A stretch of DNA of 64,000 bases from Kistimonas sp964291505 (GTDB lineage: Bacteria; Pseudomonadota; Gammaproteobacteria; Pseudomonadales; Endozoicomonadaceae), in contig OZ220216.1 of the NCBI GenBank assembly GCA_964291505.2, forward strand, positions 1,798,001 through 1,862,000. Reading direction: 5' to 3'. The notes beneath the pieces were generated by a model. The model saw nothing but the letters and a program-made list of their open reading frames with translations, was not told the origin of the DNA and did no database searches. This document shows positions 46,139 through 56,284 of this stretch, piece by piece (the first letter of the stretch is position 1; the number at the start of each line of letters is the position of its first letter). The position numbers and the translations under genes were made by a program.

Positions 46139-47568
46139 GATGTACGCTCCATCAATTCCCTGACATCAACAAAATGCCCTATAACTGCTGCCGCAGCCGC
46201 CATGGCCGGGCTCACCAGATGGGTTCGTCCCCCAAAGCCCTGACGCCCTTCAAAGTTACGGTTGGACGTAGACGCACAGTGTTCACCTGAACCTAATTTG
46301 TCAGCATTCATAGCCAAACACATGGAGCATCCCGGTTCTCGCCATTCCATACCGGCTTCAATGAAAATTTTGTCCAGCCCTTCCTGCTCTGCCTGCTCTT
46401 TTACCAGACCAGAACCAGGAACAACCAACGCCTGCTTCACTGATGACGCCACCTTGCGCCCTTCAACAACGCGCGCCGCTTCACGCAGATCCTCAATCCG
46501 GGAATTGGTACAGGAACCAATAAAGACGCGATCAGGACGAATATCCGAGATATTCATACCAGCCTGAAGCCCCATGTAAGCGAGTGCACGACGAATACTC
46601 TCTGCCCGCGAGTCATCTTTCTCTTTATCAGGATCAGGCACGAGACCACTGACAGGCGCCACCATTTCGGGCGAAGTTCCCCAGGAAACCTGCGGCTCAA
46701 TCGCTTCACCACGCAGGACGACAACATGATCAAATTCCGCATCAGGATCAGATACGAGTGTCTGCCACCAAGCAACAGCTGCTTCCCATTGCTCACCCTC
46801 TGGCGCATAGGGGCGCTTTTGAACGTAATCGAGCGTAGTCTCATCAACAGCAACCAGGCCAACACGGGCGCCAGCTTCAATGGCCATATTGCAGATGGTC
46901 ATCCGCCCTTCCATCGACAGGCTTTCAATGGCAGAACCGGCAAATTCGATCGCGTAGCCCGTACCGCCCGCCGTGCCAATCTCACCGATAATGGCCAGAA
47001 TCACATCTTTGGCGGTCACGCCCGGTCCCAGTTCGCCATCCACGCGAACCAGCATGTTTTTCATTTTTTTGGTGACCAGGCACTGGGTCGCCAGCACATG
47101 TTCTACCTCGGACGTTCCAATACCGTGCGCCAACGCAGCAAAGGCACCGTGAGTAGCCGTATGGGAGTCACCACAGACAAGGGTCATACCCGGCAGCGTC
47201 AAACCCTGCTCAGGCCCGACAACATGCACAATCCCCTGCCGGCGATCCTGCATCTGAAATTCCAGGATACCGAATTCATCGCAGTTCTCATCCAGAGTCG
47301 CCACCTGGATACGGGAAACCGGATCCACGATGCCATCAATACCGGCTTCCCGCTCAGAACGGGTTGTCGGTACATTGTGATCAGGTGTCGCGACACTCGC
47401 ATCCACCCGCCAGGGTTTACGCCCTGCCAGTCGCAGCCCCTCAAAGGCCTGTGGTGACGTGACTTCATGCAACAACTGACGATCGATATAAATCAGCGCG
47501 GAGCCATCATCCCGGGTTCGGACCAGATGACTGTCCCAAAGCTTGTCATAGAGCGTTTTGCCGGACAC
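46135..47568 (-). CDS. leuC: 3-isopropylmalate dehydratase large subunit
   Basis: 4Fe-4S subunit of isopropylmalate isomerase. It has 477 residues. The cluster cysteines are in GSCTNSRIEDL and in EPGCSMCLAMN; VCGDSHTATHGAF is also conserved. It heads the minus-strand leuC-leuD-leuB-asd run and is divergent from a LysR-type gene, an arrangement shared with Pseudomonas. Confidence 0.98.
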   Translation of the reverse strand: MSGKTLYDKLWDSHLVRTRDDGSALIYIDRQLLHEVTSPQAFEGLRLAGRKPWRVDASVATPDHNVPTTRSEREAGIDGIVDPVSRIQVATLDENCDEFGILEFQMQDRRQGIVHVVGPEQGLTLPGMTLVCGDSHTATHGAFAALAHGIGTSEVEHVLATQCLVTKKMKNMLVRVDGELGPGVTAKDVILAIIGEIGTAGGTGYAIEFAGSAIESLSMEGRMTICNMAIEAGARVGLVAVDETTLDYVQKRPYAPEGEQWEAAVAWWQTLVSDPDAEFDHVVVLRGEAIEPQVSWGTSPEMVAPVSGLVPDPDKEKDDSRAESIRRALAYMGLQAGMNISDIRPDRVFIGSCTNSRIEDLREAARVVEGRKVASSVKQALVVPGSGLVKEQAEQEGLDKIFIEAGMEWREPGCSMCLAMNADKLGSGEHCASTSNRNFEGRQGFGGRTHLVSPAMAAAAAVIGHFVDVRELMERTS

Positions 47569-47798
47569 GTTTCAGTCTCCTTCACAGACTTACCCTAACC
47601 ACTAACAGGCAGGGGTATTTTTGTTCTATTACCGGTCAAGATGTGAAATAGCCAAGATCAACGCAGGTGATTGTTATTACCTTTGCCATCCCGTCATACA
47701 TCTGAATGCCTTATGCTGGCAATGTATGGTATCGTCACACATAAAACAAATTCATATTATTAATGTTTTGAATAACTACAAAGAATAGGAAGACCTCC
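47569..47798. promoter_or_regulatory. Divergent leuC / lysR control region
   Basis: A 230-bp gap between two divergent genes, the usual place for a LysR-type operator. It is AT-rich. TGCC and GGCA arms with a 7-bp spacer lie at 47707-47721, inside a larger ATACAT...ATGTAT pair at 47696-47727. On the minus strand TTGTTT, 17 bp, TACATT is a possible leuC promoter overlapping that dyad. No single element is strong enough to assign firmly. Confidence 0.4.
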
Positions 47799-48674
47799 GT
47801 GGACAGCCAAAACCTCAGAGCATTTCTCGCGGTTGCCGAAAGCGGTTCCTTTTCCGCTGCCGCCCAGGCGTTACACTTGACCCAACCTGCGGTCAGCAAG
47901 CGAATTGCCACACTGGAAGCGCAGCTCGACTGTAAACTGTTTGACCGAATCAGTCGACAGATTACGCTGACCGAAGCCGGTCAAACATTACTGACCCGCG
48001 CGCGTGCCATCCTGAACGCCATTGACGACACCCGCAAGGCACTGGGTAATCTATCCGGCAAGGTCTCCGGCAGCCTGACCATGGCCACTAGTCACCACAT
48101 TGGCCTGCACCGGTTACCAGCGGTATTGAAAACCTACAGCAAACGTTACCCGGATGTCCGGCTCGATATTCGCTTTATTGATTCAGAACAGGCTTATACC
48201 GCCCTTAGCCAGGGTGAGGTAGAGCTGGGCATCATTACGCTATCCCCGGAGAACCAGCCCCCCGTCATAGCACGTCCGCTCTGGCAGGATCCGCTGGCCT
48301 TTGTCGTTGCCCCCGAACACCCGTTAACCCAGCAATCCCGTATCCAACTGAAAGACCTCGGACAATTCCAGGCAATTTTTCCTGATAACCGGACATTTAC
48401 CCATCATATTGTGAAGGAGCTGTTCGATCAGGCCGGTTTGACTCTGGATATTTCGATGTCCACCAATTATCTGGAAACCATAAAAATGATGGTATCGATC
48501 GGATTGGCGTGGAGCGTGCTGCCTGAAACCATGCTGGATGAAACCATCGTCCGCCTTCCAGTCAAAGGGGCCGACCTTGCCCGGACACTGGGGGTCATTC
48601 ATCACAGTGAGAGAACGTTGTCGAATGCGGGACGCGCCATGCTGGCGCTACTGGAAGAGTTGGAACAGTCCTGA
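47799..48674 (+). CDS. LysR-type transcriptional regulator
   Basis: A 291-residue regulator starting at GTG with AGGA 8 bp upstream. The N-terminal winged helix-turn-helix is typical (MDSQNLRAFLAVAESGSFSA, then ALHLTQPAVSKRIATLE). The periplasmic-binding-like effector domain starts near residue 90. Divergence from leuC suggests control of leucine synthesis, possibly in response to a pathway intermediate. The effector cannot be read from the sequence. Confidence 0.93.
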   Translation: MDSQNLRAFLAVAESGSFSAAAQALHLTQPAVSKRIATLEAQLDCKLFDRISRQITLTEAGQTLLTRARAILNAIDDTRKALGNLSGKVSGSLTMATSHHIGLHRLPAVLKTYSKRYPDVRLDIRFIDSEQAYTALSQGEVELGIITLSPENQPPVIARPLWQDPLAFVVAPEHPLTQQSRIQLKDLGQFQAIFPDNRTFTHHIVKELFDQAGLTLDISMSTNYLETIKMMVSIGLAWSVLPETMLDETIVRLPVKGADLARTLGVIHHSERTLSNAGRAMLALLEELEQS

Positions 48675-48707
48675 CAGGAATGACAGGACTGTTAAATCGG
48701 TCAATGC

Positions 48708-49292
48708 TTACTGCTCAAATGCGCAGGGATGCTTGCCGGTAATATTGGCATAGAACGCTTTAATGGCTGCCATATCCGCTTCGATGTCGCCGGTAGGCAT
48801 AAAGGTCGGCCCAAAACCACCCACCTTGCGTTTGAAGTCGAGGAAACCGGACGCAATCGGCACCTTTGCACCATGGGCGATATGGTAGAAACCGGTCTTC
48901 CACTTCCGCACCTTGGCCCGGGTTCCTTCCGGGGGAATCGCAATAATCAGTTCCTTGTTACGGTTGAACGCATCAATGGTCGCCTGCACCAGGTTGGTGG
49001 ATCGGCTGCGGTCAACGGGAATACCGCCGAGCCATTTCATGATCGGCCCCATTGGCCCGCGGAACAGGGAATCTTTCCCCATCCAGAACACCTTGATCCG
49101 GAAGACAAACGCCATGGCAATGGTCAGGGGAAAATCCCAGTTACTGGTATGCGGCGCTGCAATCACCACATATTTGGGTGCATCAGGCAACTGCCCTTCC
49201 ATTTTCCAGCCCGTCAGTTTCAGGCCGATCTTCGACACCTGGCGAAACACCCAGTTGACGACCGGCGTGTCAAAAACAGTATGACGCATCAT
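48708..49292 (-). CDS. Lysophospholipid acyltransferase family protein
   Basis: A 194-residue PlsC-like acyltransferase. The acyl-transfer motif H-x4-D is HTSNWD, and the substrate-binding motif is PPEGTRAKVRKWKTGF. The sequence FRGPMGPIMKWLGGIPVDR fits the second family block. It lacks strong membrane helices, so it is probably peripheral. It is a short form of the family (PlsC is about 245), in the subgroup found beside general metabolism genes; the acyl acceptor is unknown. It converges on the LysR gene. Confidence 0.88.
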   Translation of the reverse strand: MMRHTVFDTPVVNWVFRQVSKIGLKLTGWKMEGQLPDAPKYVVIAAPHTSNWDFPLTIAMAFVFRIKVFWMGKDSLFRGPMGPIMKWLGGIPVDRSRSTNLVQATIDAFNRNKELIIAIPPEGTRAKVRKWKTGFYHIAHGAKVPIASGFLDFKRKVGGFGPTFMPTGDIEADMAAIKAFYANITGKHPCAFEQ

Positions 49293-49392
49293 GATTCCCT
49301 GTATAACGGCGGCTTCTGAAGCACGCCTTAATCAATGGTTTGCTCCCTTGCGTTCCTGCAAACAGGGAGCGGGATTTTCAAGCCTTGCCCGA

Positions 49393-50058
49393 TCAGACCG
49401 ACGATACCGGCAAGACATAGCCATAAATGGCCAGAAAATGGCACACGCAACCGCCCAGTACAAACAGATGCCAGATGGCATGATTAAACGGCACCCGTTT
49501 CCAGACGTAGAAGATCACCCCCAGGCTATACACCAACCCACCACTGGCAAGGAGCCAGACCCCCCCAGCGGGCAGACGTTCTACCAACTCCCCTATCGCA
49601 ATCAGGGACAGCCACCCCATTCCCAGGTAGGTCAGCAGCGATAACTTCCGGTAACGGTGACCAAAGATCAGTTTGAACGCTAACCCGAACGCGGCAAGAC
49701 TCCAGACAACGATCATCAACACCATGCCGAAGGTTCCCTCCAGCGTTACCAGCATAAAGGGTGTATAGGTGCCGGCAATCAGCAGGTAGATAGCGCAATG
49801 GTCGAACAACTTAAGCCATCGCTTCGCGCCCGGCGCCGGAATCGCATGGTAGAGCGTCGAGGCCAGAAACAGCAGAATCATGCTGCCACCATAAATGCTG
49901 AAGCTGGTGACCCGGACCGCGTCATCCAGGGCGACGGCTTCATTCACAAGCAGCACCAGGGCAACAATACCAAACACCATGCCCAGCCCGTGAGACAGGC
50001 TATTGGCAATTTCCTCCGCCACCGAGTAAGGGCTTTGGACGGACTGACAACCCGACAT
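49393..50058 (-). CDS. Hemolysin III / YqfA family membrane protein
   Basis: A 221-residue protein with seven predicted membrane helices, in the PAQR/hemolysin III group. The metal-ligand motifs are present: EEIANSLSHGLGM near 15-27, FLASTLYHAIP near 66, and NHAIWHLFVLGGCVCHFLA near the C-terminus. The function of the bacterial family is not settled; despite the name, haemolysis is not implied. AGGA precedes the ATG. Confidence 0.9.
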   Translation of the reverse strand: MSGCQSVQSPYSVAEEIANSLSHGLGMVFGIVALVLLVNEAVALDDAVRVTSFSIYGGSMILLFLASTLYHAIPAPGAKRWLKLFDHCAIYLLIAGTYTPFMLVTLEGTFGMVLMIVVWSLAAFGLAFKLIFGHRYRKLSLLTYLGMGWLSLIAIGELVERLPAGGVWLLASGGLVYSLGVIFYVWKRVPFNHAIWHLFVLGGCVCHFLAIYGYVLPVSSV

Positions 50059-50282
50059 GCTTTCCTCCGCTGAGTTTCGCGACAGCGCTTTATAACACGA
50101 CTGTGTATCGAACTCAGTATTATTTACTGAATTAAACGGCTAATTCCTGCCAATAGCCTATCCTTTTCTTTCGGAACTGCGACCTGCAACCTCAAGAAAA
50201 CTCGGTATAAACCCTTAATTACATGGCGACACCACTGGCTACAATCCGCGAATCAAATTCCACGGACCTGGCCATAAGCACC

Positions 50283-51725
50283 ATGAACATCAAACCAGTC
50301 CTGTACGTCGCAGGGCTTTTTCTGATGGTACTGGGCATTCTGATGCTGATCCCGGCCCTTATCTCCCTGTCAATGGGAGACATCGGCGCTGGCGCGTTCT
50401 TCGAGTCTGCCATCTATACCTTCCTGAGCGGCGGCCTGCTGGCCCTACTGATGCGATCCCGGCATTTCAGCCTGGTTTCCCGACAGATCTTCCTGCTGAC
50501 CAACGTGAGCTGGATTCTGGTCAGCGCGTTTGCCGCCCTGCCGTTTGTCCTGGTTGAAGACATGTCCTACACGGATGCGTTCTTTGAAACCATGTCCGGC
50601 ATAACCACCACTGGCTCCACGGTCATGACTCACCTGGCCACAGTCAACGGCGGTATACTGTTATGGCGCTCGATTCTACAGTGGCTCGGCGGAATTGGCT
50701 TTATTGTGATGGCGGTTGCCATTCTGCCGTTTCTGAAAGTCGGTGGCATGCGCCTGTTCCAGAGTGAATCCTCGGACTGGTCGGAGAAAGCCCTGCCCCG
50801 CTCCGGCTCAATCGCCAAGCGGATTGTGATGGTGTACAGCATAATCACCATCCTTTGCATGATTGGCTACATGCTGGCCGGCATGAACCTCTTTGACGCC
50901 GCCAATCATGCCATGACCACCGTATCCACCGGCGGCTACTCCACCAGCGATGCCTCCATGGGACATTTCAGCAATCCCTGGATCCACTGGAATGCGACAC
51001 TCTTCATGATTTTGGGCAGCCTGCCATTCGTACTTTTTGTGAAGTTTCTGCGTGGCGACCGGGCATCACTCATTCATGACAGCCAGGTACAGGCGTTTAT
51101 CGGTTTCCTGGTCATGATCTGGCTATTGTTCAGTGTCTGGCTCTGGCTCAATTCCAGCTATGACTGGTTTGAATCCCTGACTCTGGTTGCCTTCAACACC
51201 ACCTCTGTTGTTACGACGACAGGGTACGCGCTGACCGATTACAGCCTCTGGGGCGGTTTTGCTATCAGCCTGTTCTTTTTCCTGACCTTTGTAGGCGGGT
51301 GTTCAGGTTCAACCGCTGGCGGCATCAAAATCTTTCGTTTTCAGATCGGGTTTAAACTGCTTCATATCCAGCTGAAACAGCTCAATCATCCGCGGGCTTT
51401 CCTTGTCCAGTCCTACAACGGGATCGAGATTACAAACGATATTCTTCGCTCCCTGGTAGCATTCAGTTCCTTCTTTGGGTTGCTGGTTGCACTGCTGACC
51501 ATTGGCCTCAGCCTGCTGGGGCTGGACTTTGTCACCAGCCTGAGCGGTGCGGTGACTGCCATTGCCAACGTAGGCCCCGGTTTTGGTGATGTGATAGGCC
51601 CCGCCGGCAACTTTGCGACATTACCCGCTGCAGCCAAGTGGCTGCTCTGTATCGGTATGCTGATGGGGCGCCTGGAAGTAATAACGGTATTGGTTATGTT
51701 CCTGCCCTCGTTCTGGCGTAATTGA
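50283..51725 (+). CDS. trkH: Trk potassium uptake protein TrkH
   Basis: Membrane subunit of the Trk K+ uptake system, gated by cytosolic TrkA. It has 480 residues from ATG at 50283 (MNIKPVLYVAGLFLM), the usual family start; an upstream ATG at 50223 is also open. The four selectivity-filter loops are visible as ETMSGITTTGSTV, AMTTVSTGGYS, NTTSVVTTTGYAL and AIANVGPGFGD. The family stretch FVGGCSGSTAGGIKIFRFQ is intact. TrkA is not in this window. Confidence 0.95.
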   Translation: MNIKPVLYVAGLFLMVLGILMLIPALISLSMGDIGAGAFFESAIYTFLSGGLLALLMRSRHFSLVSRQIFLLTNVSWILVSAFAALPFVLVEDMSYTDAFFETMSGITTTGSTVMTHLATVNGGILLWRSILQWLGGIGFIVMAVAILPFLKVGGMRLFQSESSDWSEKALPRSGSIAKRIVMVYSIITILCMIGYMLAGMNLFDAANHAMTTVSTGGYSTSDASMGHFSNPWIHWNATLFMILGSLPFVLFVKFLRGDRASLIHDSQVQAFIGFLVMIWLLFSVWLWLNSSYDWFESLTLVAFNTTSVVTTTGYALTDYSLWGGFAISLFFFLTFVGGCSGSTAGGIKIFRFQIGFKLLHIQLKQLNHPRAFLVQSYNGIEITNDILRSLVAFSSFFGLLVALLTIGLSLLGLDFVTSLSGAVTAIANVGPGFGDVIGPAGNFATLPAAAKWLLCIGMLMGRLEVITVLVMFLPSFWRN

Positions 51726-51776
51726 TGACCGGAACGATAGAATTGTTGGTTTATCAGCCGACTCAGGACACTGTTT

Positions 51777-53996
51777 GTGGCGCTAACGGACAGCTTTGAC
51801 ATCCTCATTAATGACCTGATCAACCAGGCTCGTCAATCAAGACAACGACGGGCACTGGTTTTATCGGGCAGTCACACGTGGTGCCTGAAACAGGGCATGA
51901 GAGCCATAAGCCGCTTTGACGAACCACTCTGGATCAGTAATACCTCAAGCCCTGGCAACACAATACATTACAAACCCAACCAAACCCGACAACTGCTGGG
52001 TACCGAAAGTAACGCTGTTGTCATTGATGCCCATAGCGGTTTTAACCCCAATGCACTGGGCGCTGCCTCCGGGATTATTCGCGCTGGCGGTTTACTGATC
52101 CTGCTTTGCCCACCACTTGAGCATTGGCACAAGCATAACGATCCGGAGTACAGCGCCATTCTCAGCTATGGCTGCGAACCGGAAGCCATCCAGGGCCATT
52201 TTCTGGCCAGAGTGGCTAGACTCATCAAAAAATCCCGACACACCATTACTGTTGAGGAAGACCTACCCCTTCCCTCACTGGATGTTTCAGAAACCATCAC
52301 AGCTGACAATGTTTGTGATGACGGCATCTGTCGAACAGATGATCAGAAAAAGGCCGTTGAAGCGATAGTCCGTGTTGTCACCGGCCATCGACGTCGCCCC
52401 TTGGTCATCACCGCAGACCGGGGGCGCGGTAAATCAGCCTCTCTCGGTATTGCCGCAGCACAGCTGTTGCGGCAGAGAATCGGCCCACTGGTGGTTACCG
52501 CGCCTCAGCCCGATGCAGTGAAATCGCTGTTTGATCAAGCAGCCAGACTCCTGCCCGATGCTGAGATCAGAAAATACCAGATTCTATACAATGGAATATC
52601 GCTTCACTTTGTTGCACCAGACGACCTGGCCCAACATCATCATGAAGCGGCGCTGGTCATGGTGGATGAAGCTGCGGCCATTCCAGCGCCTCTGCTGAGC
52701 AGATTATTGCAACAACATGCACGTATCGTTTTCTCATCCACCATTCACGGTTACGAAGGTAGCGGTCGGGGATTTGCTATTCGATTCAGAGAGACACTGG
52801 ATCGGATAACGCCAAAATGGCGCCATCTGTTGCTGGAAACACCCATTCGCTGGGCTAACGGTGATCCCGTTGAAGCATTGACTTTCGCGATACTGCAGCT
52901 GGATGCTTCGCCAGCTTCAGATGTCGTGATCGCCGATAGTGTCAATGACCCGTATCGCATCGTAAAACTGTCTCAAGCCGACCTGGCCCGAGATGAGGAA
53001 CTTCTGAGTGAGCTATTCGGCCTACTGGTTACTGCACATTATCAGACAACGCCTCGCGATCTGCAGATGCTGATGGATAGCCCGGATCTTTCCATTTTTG
53101 TGCTTTATCGAGGAGCGCATATCGCGGGTACCGTGTTGAGCGTGACGGAAGGCGGATTCAGCAAATCCCTTGCTCAGGCCATTTGGCTGGGCGAACGACG
53201 CCTGCGGGGACATCTGATCCCCCAATCACTTGCCAACCATGCCGGAATCGCAGAAGCTGCCGAGTTGACGGGCGAGCGCATCATGCGAATCGCCATTCAT
53301 CCCGCACTGCGTCGCCAGGGTTTGGGAAAACGGCTTCTTGAGGCCGTTATAGTGGACGGCAAAAAAAATCAGCACGATTTCATTGCCAGCAGTTTTGGAG
53401 CCACGCCGGAACTTCTGAAATTCTGGCAAACAGCAGGACTTACCCCGCTGCGACTGGGCTCAACACGCGATACCGCCAGCGGTGAACATTCAGCCCTGGT
53501 CATGCTTCCCCTGTCCGAAACAGCATCGGACTTGCATACCCTTGCAAGGAAACGCTTCGTACAGCTGTTGCCCTTATTAATGGGCGATTCGCTCCGTGAT
53601 ATTGAAACCTCACTGGTGGCTGCACTGTTGCGTGAAACGTCAAAAATGTCCGAAATGGAATGCCACATTTTAACAAATCAGGACTGGCTGGATTGTCTTT
53701 CATTTGCCTGCAGCAACCGGACCTATGACGGATGCGTTCTTGCTATCGAAAAAATGCTGCTTAAAGCACTTCGGGATAATCAGGCATATATAGCGCCTGA
53801 ATTACTCAATGTATTGGTTCGTAAGGTCTTACAGAAATACAGCTGGCAAGAGGTTGCACACCACTGCCAGCTATCAGGAGAAAAGGCTGTCGTCACTCAG
53901 CTTCGTTTGGCCGTTAGTCAGCTCATCCAACAGTATCTGCCAGAATGCCCTGCGCCTGTCCGCGCCAAGCTACAACCTTTGCTGGACAGGTTATAA
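51777..53996 (+). CDS. tmcA: tRNA(Met) cytidine acetyltransferase
   Basis: Makes N4-acetylcytidine at the wobble base of elongator tRNA-Met, using acetyl-CoA and ATP. It has 739 residues from GTG at 51777, with AGGA 8 bp upstream. Domains: DUF1726 at about 1-150, an RNA-helicase-like module with Walker A TADRGRGKSASLG and Walker B MVDEAAAIP, and a GNAT acetyltransferase domain with RIAIHPALRRQGLGKRLLE. A C-terminal tRNA-binding tail follows. It is convergent with aroC, 10 bp apart. Confidence 0.95.
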   Translation: MALTDSFDILINDLINQARQSRQRRALVLSGSHTWCLKQGMRAISRFDEPLWISNTSSPGNTIHYKPNQTRQLLGTESNAVVIDAHSGFNPNALGAASGIIRAGGLLILLCPPLEHWHKHNDPEYSAILSYGCEPEAIQGHFLARVARLIKKSRHTITVEEDLPLPSLDVSETITADNVCDDGICRTDDQKKAVEAIVRVVTGHRRRPLVITADRGRGKSASLGIAAAQLLRQRIGPLVVTAPQPDAVKSLFDQAARLLPDAEIRKYQILYNGISLHFVAPDDLAQHHHEAALVMVDEAAAIPAPLLSRLLQQHARIVFSSTIHGYEGSGRGFAIRFRETLDRITPKWRHLLLETPIRWANGDPVEALTFAILQLDASPASDVVIADSVNDPYRIVKLSQADLARDEELLSELFGLLVTAHYQTTPRDLQMLMDSPDLSIFVLYRGAHIAGTVLSVTEGGFSKSLAQAIWLGERRLRGHLIPQSLANHAGIAEAAELTGERIMRIAIHPALRRQGLGKRLLEAVIVDGKKNQHDFIASSFGATPELLKFWQTAGLTPLRLGSTRDTASGEHSALVMLPLSETASDLHTLARKRFVQLLPLLMGDSLRDIETSLVAALLRETSKMSEMECHILTNQDWLDCLSFACSNRTYDGCVLAIEKMLLKALRDNQAYIAPELLNVLVRKVLQKYSWQEVAHHCQLSGEKAVVTQLRLAVSQLIQQYLPECPAPVRAKLQPLLDRL

Positions 53997-54006
53997 AGGC
54001 TCTCGC

Positions 54007-55104
54007 CTAGGTAACAGCCCCGGCAATCACCGGGGTAGACACCGACACCTCACTGTTTTGGGCTCGATGCCGGAGCAGGTGATCCATCAGCACAATCGCC
54101 ATCATTGCCTCAGCAATCGGCGTGGCCCGGACCCCGACACAAGGGTCATGACGACCTTTGGTGACCACCTCAACAGGGTTGCCATCCACATCAATACTGC
54201 GACCTGACACCAATAGGCTGGAAGTCGGTTTGAGGGCAATATGCGCCACAATATCCTGCCCCGTGGTAATGCCGCCCAGAATACCGCCTGCATTATTTGA
54301 CAGAAAACCCTCAGGGGTCATCTCATCCCGATGATCGGTACCCTTCTGTTCTACACAGTCAAAACCCGCACCAATTTCGACGCCTTTTACAGCATTAATG
54401 CTCATTAACGCATGGGCAAGGTCCGCATCCAGACGATCAAACACCGGCTCACCCAGCCCGGGCATCAGTCCGGTTGCTGTGACTGTGATTCGGGCACCAA
54501 TGGAATTGCCTTCTTTTCTCAGGGCATTGATGTAATCTGCCATCTCCGCGGCCTTGGCTGCATCGGGACAGAAAAACGGATTACGATCCACTTCATCCCA
54601 ATCAAACGTTTCCGCCTTGATTGGCCCCATCTGTGAAAGATAGCCCCGAACGGTAATTCCCTGCGCCTGCAGAAATTGTCGCGCAATGGCGCCTGCGGCC
54701 ACACGCATCGCCGTTTCCCGCGCGGAAGACCGCCCACCACCCCGATAATCCCGGATACCGTACTTGTGCCAGTAACCATAATCAGCATGGGCGGGACGAA
54801 AACGATCCTTGATCTCGGAATAGTCTTTGGAGCGTTGATCGGTATTTTCAATCAACAAGCCAATCGGCGTCCCCGTGGTCACTCCTTCAAACACGCCGGA
54901 CAGGATACGCACTGCATCAGGTTCGCGCCGCTGGGTGGTATAACGGGACGTGCCAGGCTTTCGACGATCAAGGTCCTGCTGCAGCATTTCCTCGTCCAGC
55001 GGAATGCCCGGCGGGCAGCCGTCAACAATGCACCCAAGACCGGGACCGTGGCTCTCACCGAACGTCGTTACGGTGAACAGTTTTCCAATGGTATTACCTG
55101 CCAT
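54007..55104 (-). CDS. aroC: Chorismate synthase
   Basis: Last enzyme of the shikimate pathway; FMN-dependent. It has 365 residues from ATG at 55104, with GGAG 4 bp upstream and the conserved start MAGNTIGKLFTVTTFGESHG. Further signatures GRSSARETAMRVAAGA and RHDPCVGVRATPIAEAM are present. It follows prmB in the order shared with E. coli. An intercistronic hairpin separates the two. Confidence 0.98.
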   Translation of the reverse strand: MAGNTIGKLFTVTTFGESHGPGLGCIVDGCPPGIPLDEEMLQQDLDRRKPGTSRYTTQRREPDAVRILSGVFEGVTTGTPIGLLIENTDQRSKDYSEIKDRFRPAHADYGYWHKYGIRDYRGGGRSSARETAMRVAAGAIARQFLQAQGITVRGYLSQMGPIKAETFDWDEVDRNPFFCPDAAKAAEMADYINALRKEGNSIGARITVTATGLMPGLGEPVFDRLDADLAHALMSINAVKGVEIGAGFDCVEQKGTDHRDEMTPEGFLSNNAGGILGGITTGQDIVAHIALKPTSSLLVSGRSIDVDGNPVEVVTKGRHDPCVGVRATPIAEAMMAIVLMDHLLRHRAQNSEVSVSTPVIAGAVT

Positions 55105-55128
55105 GATACTCCACTGCCGTTTATTGCA

Positions 55129-55157
55129 GGGTGATGGTTTGATAAAAGCCATCACCC
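55129..55157 (-). repeat. Hairpin between prmB and aroC
   Basis: GGGTGATGG pairs perfectly with CCATCACCC around an 11-nt loop, 25 bp upstream of the aroC start codon. No T-run follows on the minus strand. It lies inside the unconserved upstream extension of the aroC frame, which supports the downstream start. Confidence 0.5.
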
Positions 55158-55192
55158 TCGGTTCTTGTTGATGCCGGCATTATACCGGGTTT

Positions 55193-56137
55193 TCAGTGGC
55201 TGTCGCCGAATCGGTCACGATAACGACGGCACTCTTCCGCTGTCAGCACAAAGACACCATGACCGCCATGCTCAAATTCAATCCAGGTAAACGGTACATC
55301 CGGGTAAGCATCCTGAAGAGCCCACTCGCTGTTGCCCACTTCCACCACCAGCAGACCATTATCATCCAGAAAATCTGCCGCGTTCGTCAGGATATTACGG
55401 GCAAAATCCAGCCCGTCTTTACCCGCTTCCAGTCCCAAGGCCGGCTCATGCAGGTATTCATCCGGCAAATCTGCCATATCCTCGGCATCTACATACGGCG
55501 GATTGCTTACAATCAGCTGATAGCGAGGACGGTCTTCCATGGATTTCAGGGACAGGAACATATCAGACTGAATGGTTCTGACACGATCCCACAACTCAAA
55601 GCGATCAATATTGATATGGGCGACTTCCAGCGCATCCTCAGAGATATCAACCAGATCCACCTGAGCCTCCGGGAAAGCCTGCGAGCAGGCAATACCAATG
55701 CAACCGGAACCACAACAGAGATCCAATACCTGGTTGACGGGTTGATCGTTGAGCCAGGGTTCAAACCCTTTTTCAATCAATTCCGCAATCGGCGATCGTG
55801 GCACCAGCACCCGCTCATCGACATAAAACGGCATACCGTAGAACCAGGCTTGATTCAGCAGGTAAGCTGTCGGGATATGCTCCCTGATACGACGTTGCAC
55901 CAGGGTGGTCAGTTGCTGTCGCTCACTGTCAGTCAGACGGCTGTCAAAATAGGCAGGATCATAATCCCAAGGCAGGTTTAATGCCTGCAAAACCAGGTGC
56001 CGTGCTTCATCCCAGCTGTTATCCGTACCGTGACCGTAAAACAATGATGGTTCTTCATTGAAACGGCTGTATGTCCATCGCAGCCAGTCGCGAATGGTTA
56101 GCAGGCCGGACGTATCATTGAGCAAATCTGACACCAT
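55193..56137 (-). CDS. prmB: Ribosomal protein L3 glutamine methyltransferase
   Basis: SAM-dependent N5-glutamine methyltransferase of ribosomal protein L3, in the HemK family. It has 314 residues. The SAM-binding motif VLDLCCGSGCIGIA is near residue 137 and the catalytic NPPY is in VSNPPYVDAED near 207. It begins with an N-terminal helical domain. It is transcribed towards aroC and is divergent from the Smr-domain gene. Confidence 0.96.
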   Translation of the reverse strand: MVSDLLNDTSGLLTIRDWLRWTYSRFNEEPSLFYGHGTDNSWDEARHLVLQALNLPWDYDPAYFDSRLTDSERQQLTTLVQRRIREHIPTAYLLNQAWFYGMPFYVDERVLVPRSPIAELIEKGFEPWLNDQPVNQVLDLCCGSGCIGIACSQAFPEAQVDLVDISEDALEVAHINIDRFELWDRVRTIQSDMFLSLKSMEDRPRYQLIVSNPPYVDAEDMADLPDEYLHEPALGLEAGKDGLDFARNILTNAADFLDDNGLLVVEVGNSEWALQDAYPDVPFTWIEFEHGGHGVFVLTAEECRRYRDRFGDSH

Positions 56138-56284
56138 GACTCCTACAACGGTTCAGTTTAGAATGCGCGATTATATCCCACTCTTCTCCGGGAAAGAGCC
56201 GGTTTCTGAACTATTTAGCCTGTGTCGTTTCAAACGACAGGATAGCCTGAACTGTGTCACTCCCAATAGCCAATGGAACCAGCA

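Noticed and set aside
54018..54035. CCCCGG/CCGGGG hairpin as an aroC terminator
   Set aside because: It lies inside the end of the aroC coding region and no T-run follows.
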